This document shows, piece by piece, positions 25,639-34,015 of a stretch of 64,000 nt of DNA. The position numbers and the translations under genes are program-made. Each line of letters opens with the position of its first letter. The stretch's first letter is position 1. The stretch lies in the IMG/VR virus record IMGVR_UViG_3300032287_004484, positions 62,001-126,000 of that record. One strand, written 5' to 3'. This stretch comes from a virus. The notes beneath the pieces are model-generated. The model made no database searches and had not been told where the DNA came from. It worked only from the letters and a program-made list of their open reading frames with translations.

Positions 25639-28508
25639 GCAATCTTGACTCGTAATTTATATGAATCGTATAATCCATTTAATTGAGTATAAGTTTCTTG
25701 TAAATTTTTTATTCTTCCAAGAAAGCTTTCATTAAAAATAAAATAATATTGATTACTATTAGTATCTGTTAAATCAGATGATGGTAAATTAATTTTTACT
25801 TTTTCTACTGATGGAAGTCTATTTTTATTATTTAAATATGATTCAACAGTTAATAAATTAAAGCCAGAACCTATATTTATATCTTCTATCATATTATTGT
25901 AAGTAAAACTAGAATAAATAAGATTAGTTGTATCTAAAATTGCTTGTTCTCTAGAATAACCTTTTGCTGGTGTTACACTTATATCTAATAATATAGGTTT
26001 AAATACTACTCTCTTTAGTAGAGGTTCTACGCCTATCATTTTTTTATCTTTGGATTTTAATTTTAAGATATAATCTAAGGCTTCACTTTCTGGTTCATAT
26101 GGATTAGGAATCATTGAAACAGTAATTAAATTATAAATCTTTTCTTCATAATTAATAACAAACTGAGTAGAAGTGTTGTACATCTCTGTTATTCCATCAT
26201 CTCCCACGGGAAAAGAATAATCGCCAGCTGATCCATTAGAATCTTTTAATTTAATTATTAATTGTCCATTTTGATAATCGTATTTACAAAGTGTAGAATT
26301 AGTATCGTCAAAAACTACATCATTTGCTGAAACCCCATTATTTTCACCAGTATTACTAATATTAGAAAAAGTTAAAATGTCAAAAGTTTGCTGATTATTA
26401 ATTGATGTTACAGTTAAAGAGCTTCCTTCTTTTAAAAAAATTGGATTATTATTTTTATCTTTAAAAGAAACAATTATTGTAGGACCAGTTATTAAATTTG
26501 GGTTTAACCAAGTAGTTATTAAATCATCATAAGTTTTTGTTTTAGAAATTAATTCAGTAGAATTAAGTCTTAGAGTTATTTGATGTGTATCATAATTATA
26601 TATAGATGTTTCTAAAAAACATTTTCTATTTTGTGGATATGCTTCTTGATATTGAGGTATAATTGATAAAAAAGTTAGAACTGAATCACTAGGGTTAAAA
26701 ACCTGAATTTTAGATGTTATTCCAGATGATAAAGATCTAATAACTAATTTTTTATCATCATCTATGTATGCAAATGGAGTAGATGAACTAAAAGAATTAT
26801 AATATGTACTAGCGGTTCTAATTTTTTCGTCAATTCTTGCTGCTAAAGCAGTTGCTTTACCATTATTATCAACACCATAAGCAGTAACTGGTATTTCAAT
26901 CTTATAACAAGCATTACCATTAACTGTTGTAGAGCCAACTTGATCGTCAATATTAAAATATAAAAACTGTTTACCTTGAACTAAACCTATATTTCCTAAA
27001 GCATCTTCTGAGACGACTTTTGCATTAGATATTGCTGGATCAGGTAAATTTGTTGATCCGCTATAATTACCACCCCATACAAGTCTATCGACTTCTTTTC
27101 CAGTAGAATCATATGCTGATACATATAAACTTCCATTAAGAGGTGGTTTAAATGGAAGAGGAAAAGAAAAATCTGTTGATCTAAAAAAAGATATTAAAAC
27201 ATCATTTTCTGCTCCATCGTGTATACCATCTAAATTAAGAAATTTATTTAATTCTAATTCAAAAATGTTTTTATAACTAAGGTAAGTATCTGTACTATTA
27301 GGTACTGGAAATAGAAAATTATCAAAAATTCTAGGCGGAACTATATAGTTATGATAATGTAATAATGGTACATTTATTCCATTATATTTTGGACTAATAA
27401 CTCTATGTTTAATAGAAGATCCACGTAATTCGTTTTGAGCGTCTATATCATCAATAATTGATCTAGTTCTACCGATTCTAAGTGGAGCATAAAATTGAGC
27501 TTCGTCTAAACTTTCACGATCAGATCCTCCACCGCCACCTAAAAAATTATAAAATGAAATTGGTAAAGTATTATAATTATCTACTGTAATGTTTGTTACT
27601 TGATTTATTCCACCCCTAGTAACATTAGAAAGTATACCTCCTCCTGTACGATAAAACATTGTTAATGTTCCACCATTAGAAGGAAAAGATCCGCCAAATT
27701 CTCTTGATCCAAAAATTATTTTAGCGCTTCCATCGTTATTATATCTTATTTTATAATGAGGAACTCCACCCATTGCTTTAGTAAACATAGTAGTTATTTT
27801 TGGAGTTATTACAAAAGAATCAGTTTCAATAAGTTCTATTTCATTTAAAGTTTGATATTGATAATAAATTCTAATAGAACCTTCTATAATGTTAAGGTCG
27901 GTAATATTATAAATAAATTTTTCAGTTTGAGTAATGGGATCTAAAACATGATTTTTAGAAATTGTAGATCCACTAAAAGCTTTTACTTTAACAAAGTTTT
28001 GTGCTGGTATTTCTATTGACGATCCATAATTAATTTTACTTGTTTCGTTTCCATAATCATCTTTTTCTAAATTATAAATTTCATATGTTGTAGATGATCC
28101 ATCAATAGTAGTTGCTGTTAAAGAATATCCAGGGTTTAAATAAAATGGAGTAGTAAAAGAACCGCCATCATTAGGTCTAATAGTGACCTCTACCATTGAC
28201 GCTGAATTTTGTTTTAAATTTAAAGAAAAATTAGAAAGATAATTTACTACAGATAATGGATCTTTAGCTTGAGTAACAAAAGTTTCTCTTAAAATTCTAT
28301 TAGTCGTTTCAGCATTTTTAGAAAAAAGATAACTAAAAGTATTAATTATAAAATAAGAAAAATTATGTAAAAGTTCACCATCCCAAATAGAGTTCCAATT
28401 AGTATCAGATTGTATTCTTTCTACTATTTCTTGTACTAATGCATCTCTATCATATTCAATTAAATCTGGCGTTTTAATTTGTGTTAGCGATTTTAAAAAA
28501 TCTGACAT
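25635..28508 (-). CDS. Baseplate wedge protein, gp6/J-like
   Basis: A 957-aa protein of the baseplate J/gp6 family, which forms the ring joining wedges around the hub. The N-terminal part (DALVQEIVERIQSDTNWNSI) and the first 100 residues match the helical start of these proteins, including TNRILRETFVTQAKDPLSV. The segment at about 325-375 (GGGGSDRESLDEAQFYAPLR) corresponds to the G-G-x-x-x-E-[ST]-x-x-x-[ALI]-x-x-x-[AR]-P motif of gpJ proteins. The C-terminal piece (LDISVTPAKGYSREQAILDT, then NIGSGFNLLTVESYL) is the family's conserved end. Its start is next to the gp25-like gene, the canonical gp25-gp6 neighbourhood. Length is longer than T4 gp6 (660 aa), with extra beta-rich insertions in the middle. 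Confidence 0.85.
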   Translation of the reverse strand: MSDFLKSLTQIKTPDLIEYDRDALVQEIVERIQSDTNWNSIWDGELLHNFSYFIINTFSYLFSKNAETTNRILRETFVTQAKDPLSVVNYLSNFSLNLKQNSASMVEVTIRPNDGGSFTTPFYLNPGYSLTATTIDGSSTTYEIYNLEKDDYGNETSKINYGSSIEIPAQNFVKVKAFSGSTISKNHVLDPITQTEKFIYNITDLNIIEGSIRIYYQYQTLNEIELIETDSFVITPKITTMFTKAMGGVPHYKIRYNNDGSAKIIFGSREFGGSFPSNGGTLTMFYRTGGGILSNVTRGGINQVTNITVDNYNTLPISFYNFLGGGGGSDRESLDEAQFYAPLRIGRTRSIIDDIDAQNELRGSSIKHRVISPKYNGINVPLLHYHNYIVPPRIFDNFLFPVPNSTDTYLSYKNIFELELNKFLNLDGIHDGAENDVLISFFRSTDFSFPLPFKPPLNGSLYVSAYDSTGKEVDRLVWGGNYSGSTNLPDPAISNAKVVSEDALGNIGLVQGKQFLYFNIDDQVGSTTVNGNACYKIEIPVTAYGVDNNGKATALAARIDEKIRTASTYYNSFSSSTPFAYIDDDKKLVIRSLSSGITSKIQVFNPSDSVLTFLSIIPQYQEAYPQNRKCFLETSIYNYDTHQITLRLNSTELISKTKTYDDLITTWLNPNLITGPTIIVSFKDKNNNPIFLKEGSSLTVTSINNQQTFDILTFSNISNTGENNGVSANDVVFDDTNSTLCKYDYQNGQLIIKLKDSNGSAGDYSFPVGDDGITEMYNTSTQFVINYEEKIYNLITVSMIPNPYEPESEALDYILKLKSKDKKMIGVEPLLKRVVFKPILLDISVTPAKGYSREQAILDTTNLIYSSFTYNNMIEDINIGSGFNLLTVESYLNNKNRLPSVEKVKINLPSSDLTDTNSNQYYFIFNESFLGRIKNLQETYTQLNGLYDSYKLRVKIA

Positions 28509-28871
28509 TTATACCTCTACTATCTTAAAAAACTCGATTTCTTGATTTTGCTGAGAAGTATTATCATAGATATTAATCCTAATCAGTATTCCATTTTGTC
28601 CAGCATCAGCGTTTAATATTTCAATATATATATCATCTATTTCTAATTCTGGTTCTCTTTCTTGCATTAAAAATGTAATTTCATTTATTATATCATCTGC
28701 GGAAATATCATCTTCGGGTTCGTGAAAAAAATCTTGTATTGCTGATCCATAATCAGGAAAACCAAGAATTTCACCTTCTGGTATAAATAATAATCTTTCT
28801 ATTCTTGCTCTAATGTAATCGCTATTTTCCGCAACAGAAGACATTAAATTATTAAAAATTAATCCTTTCAT
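28509..28871 (-). CDS. Baseplate wedge protein gp25-like
   Basis: A 120-aa protein of the GPW/gp25 family, the small wedge protein thought to help start sheath assembly. Visible family features are the GFPDYGSAIQDFFHEP segment (about residues 38-53), and QEREPELEIDDIYIEI (about 71-86), containing the conserved E-P-x core of the EPR motif in which Arg is replaced by Glu in this reading. Length matches the family (T4 gp25 is 132 aa). It is the first gene of the long minus-strand operon and directly precedes the gp6-like gene. The promoter presumably lies in the divergent spacer to the right. Confidence 0.85.
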   Translation of the reverse strand: MKGLIFNNLMSSVAENSDYIRARIERLLFIPEGEILGFPDYGSAIQDFFHEPEDDISADDIINEITFLMQEREPELEIDDIYIEILNADAGQNGILIRINIYDNTSQQNQEIEFFKIVEV

Positions 28872-29114
28872 ATAATAATAGTATTTTTAATCTTATTATC
28901 TATTTTATTATTTTATTTTTATTTAGTCTATGATAATTATTTTTATGTAAAAATTTTTTTTAACATATAAAAAAAAACATAAACATTATATAAACATTAT
29001 GTATAAAATACTCTGAAGGTGGATAGTAAATTTAATACTGTTTAATTAAAAAATAAACAAAAAATAATAAAAATAAGTAAATTTTTAGTGATTATTATAT
29101 AAAATATATTTAAT
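28872..29114. promoter_or_regulatory. Divergent spacer between the two structural operons
   Basis: This 243-bp, almost pure A/T spacer separates the leftward baseplate/fibre operon from the rightward portal operon and must hold promoters for both. A direct repeat TAAACATTAT occurs twice with a 12-bp period at about 28979-29001, immediately before GTATAAAATA (29002-29010), which is one base away from a T4-type late box. No coding frame of sense was found in it. The exact promoters are not resolved. Confidence 0.4.
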
Positions 29115-31322
29115 ATGGCTACGAATGATAATATATCTTCTAAAGTTTTTAAAGAAATTAGAGATCGTTTAATTAAGAATGAAATTGATCCAGAAATTAT
29201 TGGATCACCAGAATGGAAGGAAATTAAAGATAATTCCTTAATTCCATTAAGTTCCGTATTTAGTGATATTAACGACACTACAATAGGAAGAGACATATCT
29301 AGACATTTAAATAACATCATTAATACTTTTGATCGTGATGATCGATATGAAAGATATAGACTAGCCATGAAGATGTCAGAGGTAGATGGAGCCTTAGATA
29401 TTTATGCATCAGAAACAGCTACTCAAGATGATAGAGGAAATGTAATAAATACATTTTGTTCATCATCTAAAGTTGAAAAAATAATAAACGATCTTTTTGA
29501 TAGAATAGGTATTGAAGATAAAGGATTTGATATTATTAAAGGTATGTGTGCTTATGGTGATGAATTTTACGAAATAATTTATTCTAAAAATGGTAAAAGC
29601 ATACATTCAATTAACATGATTCCTCGTGAATATGTTGGAAGATACGAAGAAAATGGATCACTAAAAAGTTTTTTTATTAGAAAAAGTAAAAAAACTAGAG
29701 ACCAAAGAGACTCATATTATTCATTCGATTATGCAAAAGTAAGTAAATCTGATCACGTAGAAATAGAACCTTTTAGAATTTTACATTGGAGAGTTTCTAG
29801 TAGTGAATTTGCACCTTATGGAAAAAGCATCTTAGATTCTATTATTACTCCTCTAGAAGAATTAAGATTAATGGAGCAAAGTTTATTAGTTGCTAGGATT
29901 TCTCGTGCTCCAGAGAGGAGATTGTATTATGTTAATGTTGGACAAGCGCAAGGTGAAAAAGGTATTGCTATGGCTAGAGAAATTATTAAGGGCCTTAAGA
30001 AAAAAAGTATCCTTGATAAAGCTAATGGCAATAGATTAGAAAGTAATGTTGATTTTTTTGGTGCTACTGAGGACTTAGTAATACCATTTAGAAAAGATGA
30101 AGAAAAAAGTAGCGTTGAATCTTTACCACAACTAAATGATCCTGGTCAATTACAAGATTTAGAATTTATTAGAGATAGAATTTTTCCTGGTTTAGGTATT
30201 CCTAGACAGTATCTTTTTGACGATACTTTTGCTAATGCTAATACTAATCTTTCTAATAAAAGCATTCAATTTGCTAAAAGAATTCGCAGGATTCAAAAGT
30301 TTTTTATTTATAACCTTTATAAGTTAGCGTATATTGAACTTAAATTAAGAGGAATAAATAAGAAAGATTATGAAGATCTACTAATCACAATGAATAATCC
30401 ATCTAACGTAGATGTTAGAGAAAAACTAGAAACAGAATCTAATAAATGGAATTTAGTATCGTCTATTAAAAGCATGAATAGCGATAAAGTTTTTTATAAC
30501 GATTTTCAGATTTATCAAGATGTTTTAGGTCTTAATCACGATGAAATATTAAAATTAATGGTTCAAAATATCGCACAAGAACAAAATAAAAATCCATTTG
30601 GTTTTGTTCCAGAAGATAAAAGACCTGCAGATTTTTTAATCATAGATCAACTTAAAGCAGATGTTGAAGAAGGCGGAGAAGAAGCTGTTCCTGGTGAAGA
30701 TTCTGACAATAATGGTATTCCTGATGAAGCTGAAGCAGCCTTTGCTTCTGTACCTGGCGAGGGTTCAGAAGAAGATATAAGTGGAGCACCTGATGAAGAG
30801 ACTGGCGAAGAAGAAACTGGAGTAGAAGGCGAGGAAGAACCAGTTGAAGGAGAAGAGGCTCCTGAGGAAGATGATTCAGAAACAGCTGGTGATGAATTGG
30901 GTTCTATTTTTGATAAAACTAAAAAAGAAGAGACACCAGAAATAGATGATTCTGAGACAGCTGGCGATGAATTAAATTCTATTTTTAGTGGTAAAAAGAA
31001 AACTAAAAAACAAAAGAAAGAAGTTGATAATTCTGAAAAAGCTGGTGATGAATTAACTGATATTTTTAGTTCTTTTAATCCTAAAGATAAAAAGAAAACT
31101 CAAGTTATTTTTGAACAAGCATTAAAAAGAGCTAAAAACTTTACTATTAAAAAACTTAAAAAAATTGATGAATCAACTTATAAAAGAGAAGAAATAAGAG
31201 AAATTAAAACTAATCCAAAATATACTGTTCCAATTTATAGTGAAGAGTATTTAAAGATAAGTAGTGAATTTTCTGGAATTGAAAAAATACAAGATAAACA
31301 TACATATTTTGAAGAAAAATAA
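29115..31322 (+). CDS. Portal protein, T4 gp20-like
   Basis: A 735-aa portal protein that forms the dodecameric DNA gate and neck connector at one vertex of the head. The family core is clear: RYERYRLAMKMSEVDGALDI near residue 75, FRILHWRVSSSEFAPYGKSI (about 220-240), LLVARISRAPERRLYYVNVG (about 257-276), and LEFIRDRIFPGLGIPRQYLF (about 350-370). T4 gp20 is 524 aa; the excess here is a highly acidic C-terminal extension from about residue 515 rich in Glu, Asp and Gly, with three tandem copies of a DSETAGDELxSIF-like unit at about 586-650, followed by a basic tail. It starts the rightward operon after the divergent spacer. Confidence 0.92.
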   Translation: MATNDNISSKVFKEIRDRLIKNEIDPEIIGSPEWKEIKDNSLIPLSSVFSDINDTTIGRDISRHLNNIINTFDRDDRYERYRLAMKMSEVDGALDIYASETATQDDRGNVINTFCSSSKVEKIINDLFDRIGIEDKGFDIIKGMCAYGDEFYEIIYSKNGKSIHSINMIPREYVGRYEENGSLKSFFIRKSKKTRDQRDSYYSFDYAKVSKSDHVEIEPFRILHWRVSSSEFAPYGKSILDSIITPLEELRLMEQSLLVARISRAPERRLYYVNVGQAQGEKGIAMAREIIKGLKKKSILDKANGNRLESNVDFFGATEDLVIPFRKDEEKSSVESLPQLNDPGQLQDLEFIRDRIFPGLGIPRQYLFDDTFANANTNLSNKSIQFAKRIRRIQKFFIYNLYKLAYIELKLRGINKKDYEDLLITMNNPSNVDVREKLETESNKWNLVSSIKSMNSDKVFYNDFQIYQDVLGLNHDEILKLMVQNIAQEQNKNPFGFVPEDKRPADFLIIDQLKADVEEGGEEAVPGEDSDNNGIPDEAEAAFASVPGEGSEEDISGAPDEETGEEETGVEGEEEPVEGEEAPEEDDSETAGDELGSIFDKTKKEETPEIDDSETAGDELNSIFSGKKKTKKQKKEVDNSEKAGDELTDIFSSFNPKDKKKTQVIFEQALKRAKNFTIKKLKKIDESTYKREEIREIKTNPKYTVPIYSEEYLKISSEFSGIEKIQDKHTYFEEK

Positions 31323-31385
31323 ATAAACATACTGTCAAAATTTAAAATATATTATAATAAAAGAAAAATTTTAGGAGAAATAAGA

Positions 31386-31748
31386 ATGAGAAATTTTATT
31401 GATTATGTTGAAAGAACAAAAAGTGAAGTAGAAGGCGAAGATTATACTGATCTTTTTTTAGAAGGTTTTAGCCAAGATTTAATGAAAGTAGAAAATTTAG
31501 ACGCAGTTAAGTCTTTTATTTTAGGTTTTCTTTCTGGTTCTGGAATAAATATCACTTTAAATAAAATGACTTTAGAAAATGTAATTCATAAAGAAAATTT
31601 TAAAAACGTTGGTGATATAATTAAAAATCTACAATTACCTGAAGATATTAATGTAGATGATTTAAAGAAAAAATTAAGTAATAGTTTACTTAAATTAAAA
31701 CCAATAATTTCAAGAGAAAAAAATACAGAAAAAAAGATGCAACAATAA
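31386..31748 (+). CDS. Small unknown protein after the portal gene
   Basis: A 120-aa protein without a recognised family. A good Shine-Dalgarno (AGGAGA, nine bases before the ATG) supports the start. It is mostly helical: an acidic N-terminal half (NFIDYVERTKSEVEGEDYTD) with a hydrophobic helix around residues 38-52 (AVKSFILGFLSGSGI), and a Lys-rich C-terminus. A possible -10 box (TATAAT) lies near 31350, so it could have its own promoter. Position between portal and hub genes suggests a head or neck role, perhaps a prohead core or assembly factor, but nothing in the sequence confirms this. Confidence 0.65.
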   Translation: MRNFIDYVERTKSEVEGEDYTDLFLEGFSQDLMKVENLDAVKSFILGFLSGSGINITLNKMTLENVIHKENFKNVGDIIKNLQLPEDINVDDLKKKLSNSLLKLKPIISREKNTEKKMQQ

Positions 31749-31762
31749 CGGATTAATGTTTA

Positions 31763-31951
31763 ATGATTCAAGATATTCCTTCTTATATAAAAAAGATTAG
31801 AGAGAAAATTTTAAATAATAAAAATGAATTTTCTGAAAAAGATTTACAGTTAATTGATAATTTAGAATTATCTTATAATTTTATAGATTCTAAACTAAGA
31901 AAAGATTTAATGAGAGTTGAGGCTTATTATGAAAATAGTAATGGTTGTTAG
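31763..31951 (+). CDS. Small helical protein
   Basis: A 62-aa protein, strongly helical and charged (SYIKKIREKILNNKNEFSEK, then QLIDNLELSYNFIDSKLRK). No family is recognised. Its end overlaps the start of the glycosyltransferase-like gene by about 20 bases, typical of compact phage operons. The short length and absence of conserved motifs limit the call, but its in-line position between two supported genes and its protein-like composition make it a likely real gene. Confidence 0.5.
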   Translation: MIQDIPSYIKKIREKILNNKNEFSEKDLQLIDNLELSYNFIDSKLRKDLMRVEAYYENSNGC

Positions 31952-32786
31952 TAGTTTAAAATGTTTTAAAAACTTTTTAAATTACTATAACAATTCAAAT
32001 GAAGATTTTATTTTTTTAGTTGATACAAGATATAGTTCAAATCAAGAAATTATTAATGTTATTTTAGATCAAAAAGTAATTGAAAAATATCAGATAGTTC
32101 TCTCTAATCAGCTTTTTGATAATGTTAAGGAATATCTTTCTTTTAAAGAAGAATCAGTAGCAAGGAAGATATTTTATTTTCATCCAGTTGCTATTAAGTT
32201 TTTAATTTTTCCATATTTAGTGCACGTATTAAAAATTGAAAAATTCTTTTTAATAGACGACGATGTTTATATTTTAGAGCCAATACTTAAATATTTTGAA
32301 AAAGATTATGCTGTTTATTATGAATCCTTAACTTCTGTTAATTCAACTCAAAAAAAATATTTAGACCTTATATTTGAAGGAATTAAAATAAATGAACAAA
32401 AAACTAATATTAATTCTGGAACAATGGTATATACTTATAAAAAAGAACATAATCTTGAAAAATATATTTCTAATTTTTTTACTAGAGAATTACTAGATTT
32501 CTTTTATGAAAAAGAAATTGATCTTGGCATTTATGCTGGTGTGATAAGATCGAATGTTACTTTCACGATAGAACAAATATTCTTTGGATATTTTTTTGAA
32601 ACAATAAAAGAAGAAAAACAAAATCTTAAAACTCCTCATATAAAAGCTATTTGGAATTTAGATGGATCAAAATCAAAACTCAAAAAAGATCCAGCCATTA
32701 TTCATTACTGCTTAAAAGATAAAGTTTCAGCAATTAGTTATTTTAATCGTAGAATAAATAAAGTTTCTAGTCATCTATATATTTAA
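31929..32786 (+). CDS. GT-A-type glycosyltransferase-like protein
   Basis: A 285-aa protein. I chose the ATG at 31929 (MKIVMVVSSLKCF) over an upstream TTG because a GAGG Shine-Dalgarno sits eight bases before it. Features of GT-A nucleotide-sugar transferases are visible: a Rossmann-like first strand, a DxD metal motif in FFLIDDDVYIL (D110-D112), an N-S-G segment (NINSGTMVY, about residues 160-168) like that of GT8-type enzymes, and a late His in PAIIHYCLKD. It would move a sugar from a nucleotide donor to an unknown acceptor. It is a non-structural gene embedded in the structural operon; virion protein or DNA glycosylation are both possible. Confidence 0.62.
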   Translation: MKIVMVVSSLKCFKNFLNYYNNSNEDFIFLVDTRYSSNQEIINVILDQKVIEKYQIVLSNQLFDNVKEYLSFKEESVARKIFYFHPVAIKFLIFPYLVHVLKIEKFFLIDDDVYILEPILKYFEKDYAVYYESLTSVNSTQKKYLDLIFEGIKINEQKTNINSGTMVYTYKKEHNLEKYISNFFTRELLDFFYEKEIDLGIYAGVIRSNVTFTIEQIFFGYFFETIKEEKQNLKTPHIKAIWNLDGSKSKLKKDPAIIHYCLKDKVSAISYFNRRINKVSSHLYI

Positions 32787-32787
32787 T

Positions 32788-33321
32788 TTACTGAGTTAGA
32801 TTTTCATAATAATCTGGAACTATATAATTAGGTATATCTAGAGTTTTATTATTTTCCTTAATGTATTTAATCGAATTAACTATTTTTTCTTTTACTAAAT
32901 TTGGATTATTTTTAATTTCATTTTCCCAAACATAGATAATAGGTATTTGATTATATTTACAAATCTTTCTTTTTAAAATATCATTTCTTAAATTCTTTTT
33001 TTGAACTTTAGTTAGTTTATGTCTTTTTTTGATTCCTTCAAAAAAACAAAGTGAGTGCCAATAATCACCATGAACCTCAATCAACAATCTCCAATTTAAC
33101 TGTTCTATACCCATTTTATATTCATATATACAAAAATCATAAGATTTAATTTTATTTTTATGAGACAATCTATACTCTTGATGAAATGGAATATTAAGAC
33201 CAATTAGTAAATCTTTAATTGCTTTTTCAGGTTTACTTTCTCTATGCTTACCATCTTTCCATTCAAATTTTTTTAAAACTTTTTTAACTTGCTGTTTTTT
33301 AGAAATCTTTTTTCTTTTCAT
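32788..33321 (-). CDS. Free-standing Vsr/DUF559-like endonuclease
   Basis: A 177-aa basic protein on the minus strand, opposite to all neighbours from 29 to 47 kb. After a Lys-rich N-terminus, residues 28-135 carry the PD-(D/E)xK arrangement of very-short-patch-repair-like nucleases: E32 in SKPEKAIKDLL, D62 in KSYDFCIYE, then LLIEVHGDYWHS (E82, H84, D86, W88, H89), a Lys-rich helix with NDILKRKICKYN, and the closing strand PIIYVWENEI. Similar folds are used by free-standing homing endonucleases. Its strand, its clean insertion between two structural genes and its single-gene form suggest mobility. Target site and activity are unknown. Confidence 0.7.
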   Translation of the reverse strand: MKRKKISKKQQVKKVLKKFEWKDGKHRESKPEKAIKDLLIGLNIPFHQEYRLSHKNKIKSYDFCIYEYKMGIEQLNWRLLIEVHGDYWHSLCFFEGIKKRHKLTKVQKKNLRNDILKRKICKYNQIPIIYVWENEIKNNPNLVKEKIVNSIKYIKENNKTLDIPNYIVPDYYENLTQ

Positions 33322-33374
33322 ATATAATTTATTTTTTAAAAAACTTTATTTTTCTTGTAATTAAAAATATAAAA

Positions 33375-34013
33375 ATGGTTAATAATAAGTTATTAAAAAC
33401 TGGTGGGATATATCGTTTAATTTATACGACCTGGAAAAGTCAAGAACGACCTATATCTTTTATTATTTACAGTGGACCCTTTAAAATTCATGCTCTTAAT
33501 ATTAATTCTAAAAAATTATCAATTTTAGATATTAAGAAATTTGCTTTTTTTATTAAAAAAATGAAAGCCATTAAAGGAGTAGAGAAATATACTGGAAGAG
33601 TTCTTTATAGCATTCTTAAAAAATATTTTCCGGATATCGTTAGAAAAACATATCGTACTTATACTCCTTCTCACGTGCTTGGATTTTCACTTGTCAGTAC
33701 TGGAATAATTTCTCCTGATCTTTACACTGAATATGAAAAAAGTTATTTTAATAAATTTATTTATGAACAATCTAAATATGATATTGCTTTAAGAACGTTA
33801 AATAGTGATTCTAAAACTGGATACGTTCCACCTAAAAAACCAAACATTTATAATCCTCAACCAGAAGTTAAAATAGTAACTCAAAAAGAGAATATTAATA
33901 ATATAATAAAACCAGAGTTAAAAATAGAAAAAGAAATTGAAACTAAAGAACCAATTTTACCTAGCAATCAAGGTAAAAATACTGACTTCTTTTCAATTTA
34001 TGATGAGGATTAA
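33375..34013 (+). CDS. Unknown structural-operon protein
   Basis: A 212-aa protein. The first 130 residues look folded (LKTGGIYRLIYTTWKSQERP, then ISFIIYSGPFKIHALNINS) and basic; the last 60 residues are low-complexity, Pro/Lys/Glu-rich and probably unstructured, ending DFFSIYDED. It stops two bases before the start of the hub-like gene, so the two are co-translated. No known family was recognised. A head-completion, neck or hub-assembly role is possible from position alone. Confidence 0.6.
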   Translation: MVNNKLLKTGGIYRLIYTTWKSQERPISFIIYSGPFKIHALNINSKKLSILDIKKFAFFIKKMKAIKGVEKYTGRVLYSILKKYFPDIVRKTYRTYTPSHVLGFSLVSTGIISPDLYTEYEKSYFNKFIYEQSKYDIALRTLNSDSKTGYVPPKKPNIYNPQPEVKIVTQKENINNIIKPELKIEKEIETKEPILPSNQGKNTDFFSIYDED

Positions 34014-34015
34014 AA

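Noticed and set aside
29042-29368. 108-codon minus-strand frame at the start of the portal gene
   Set aside because: It runs against the first 250 bases of the portal gene and ends in low-complexity sequence; no start signal.
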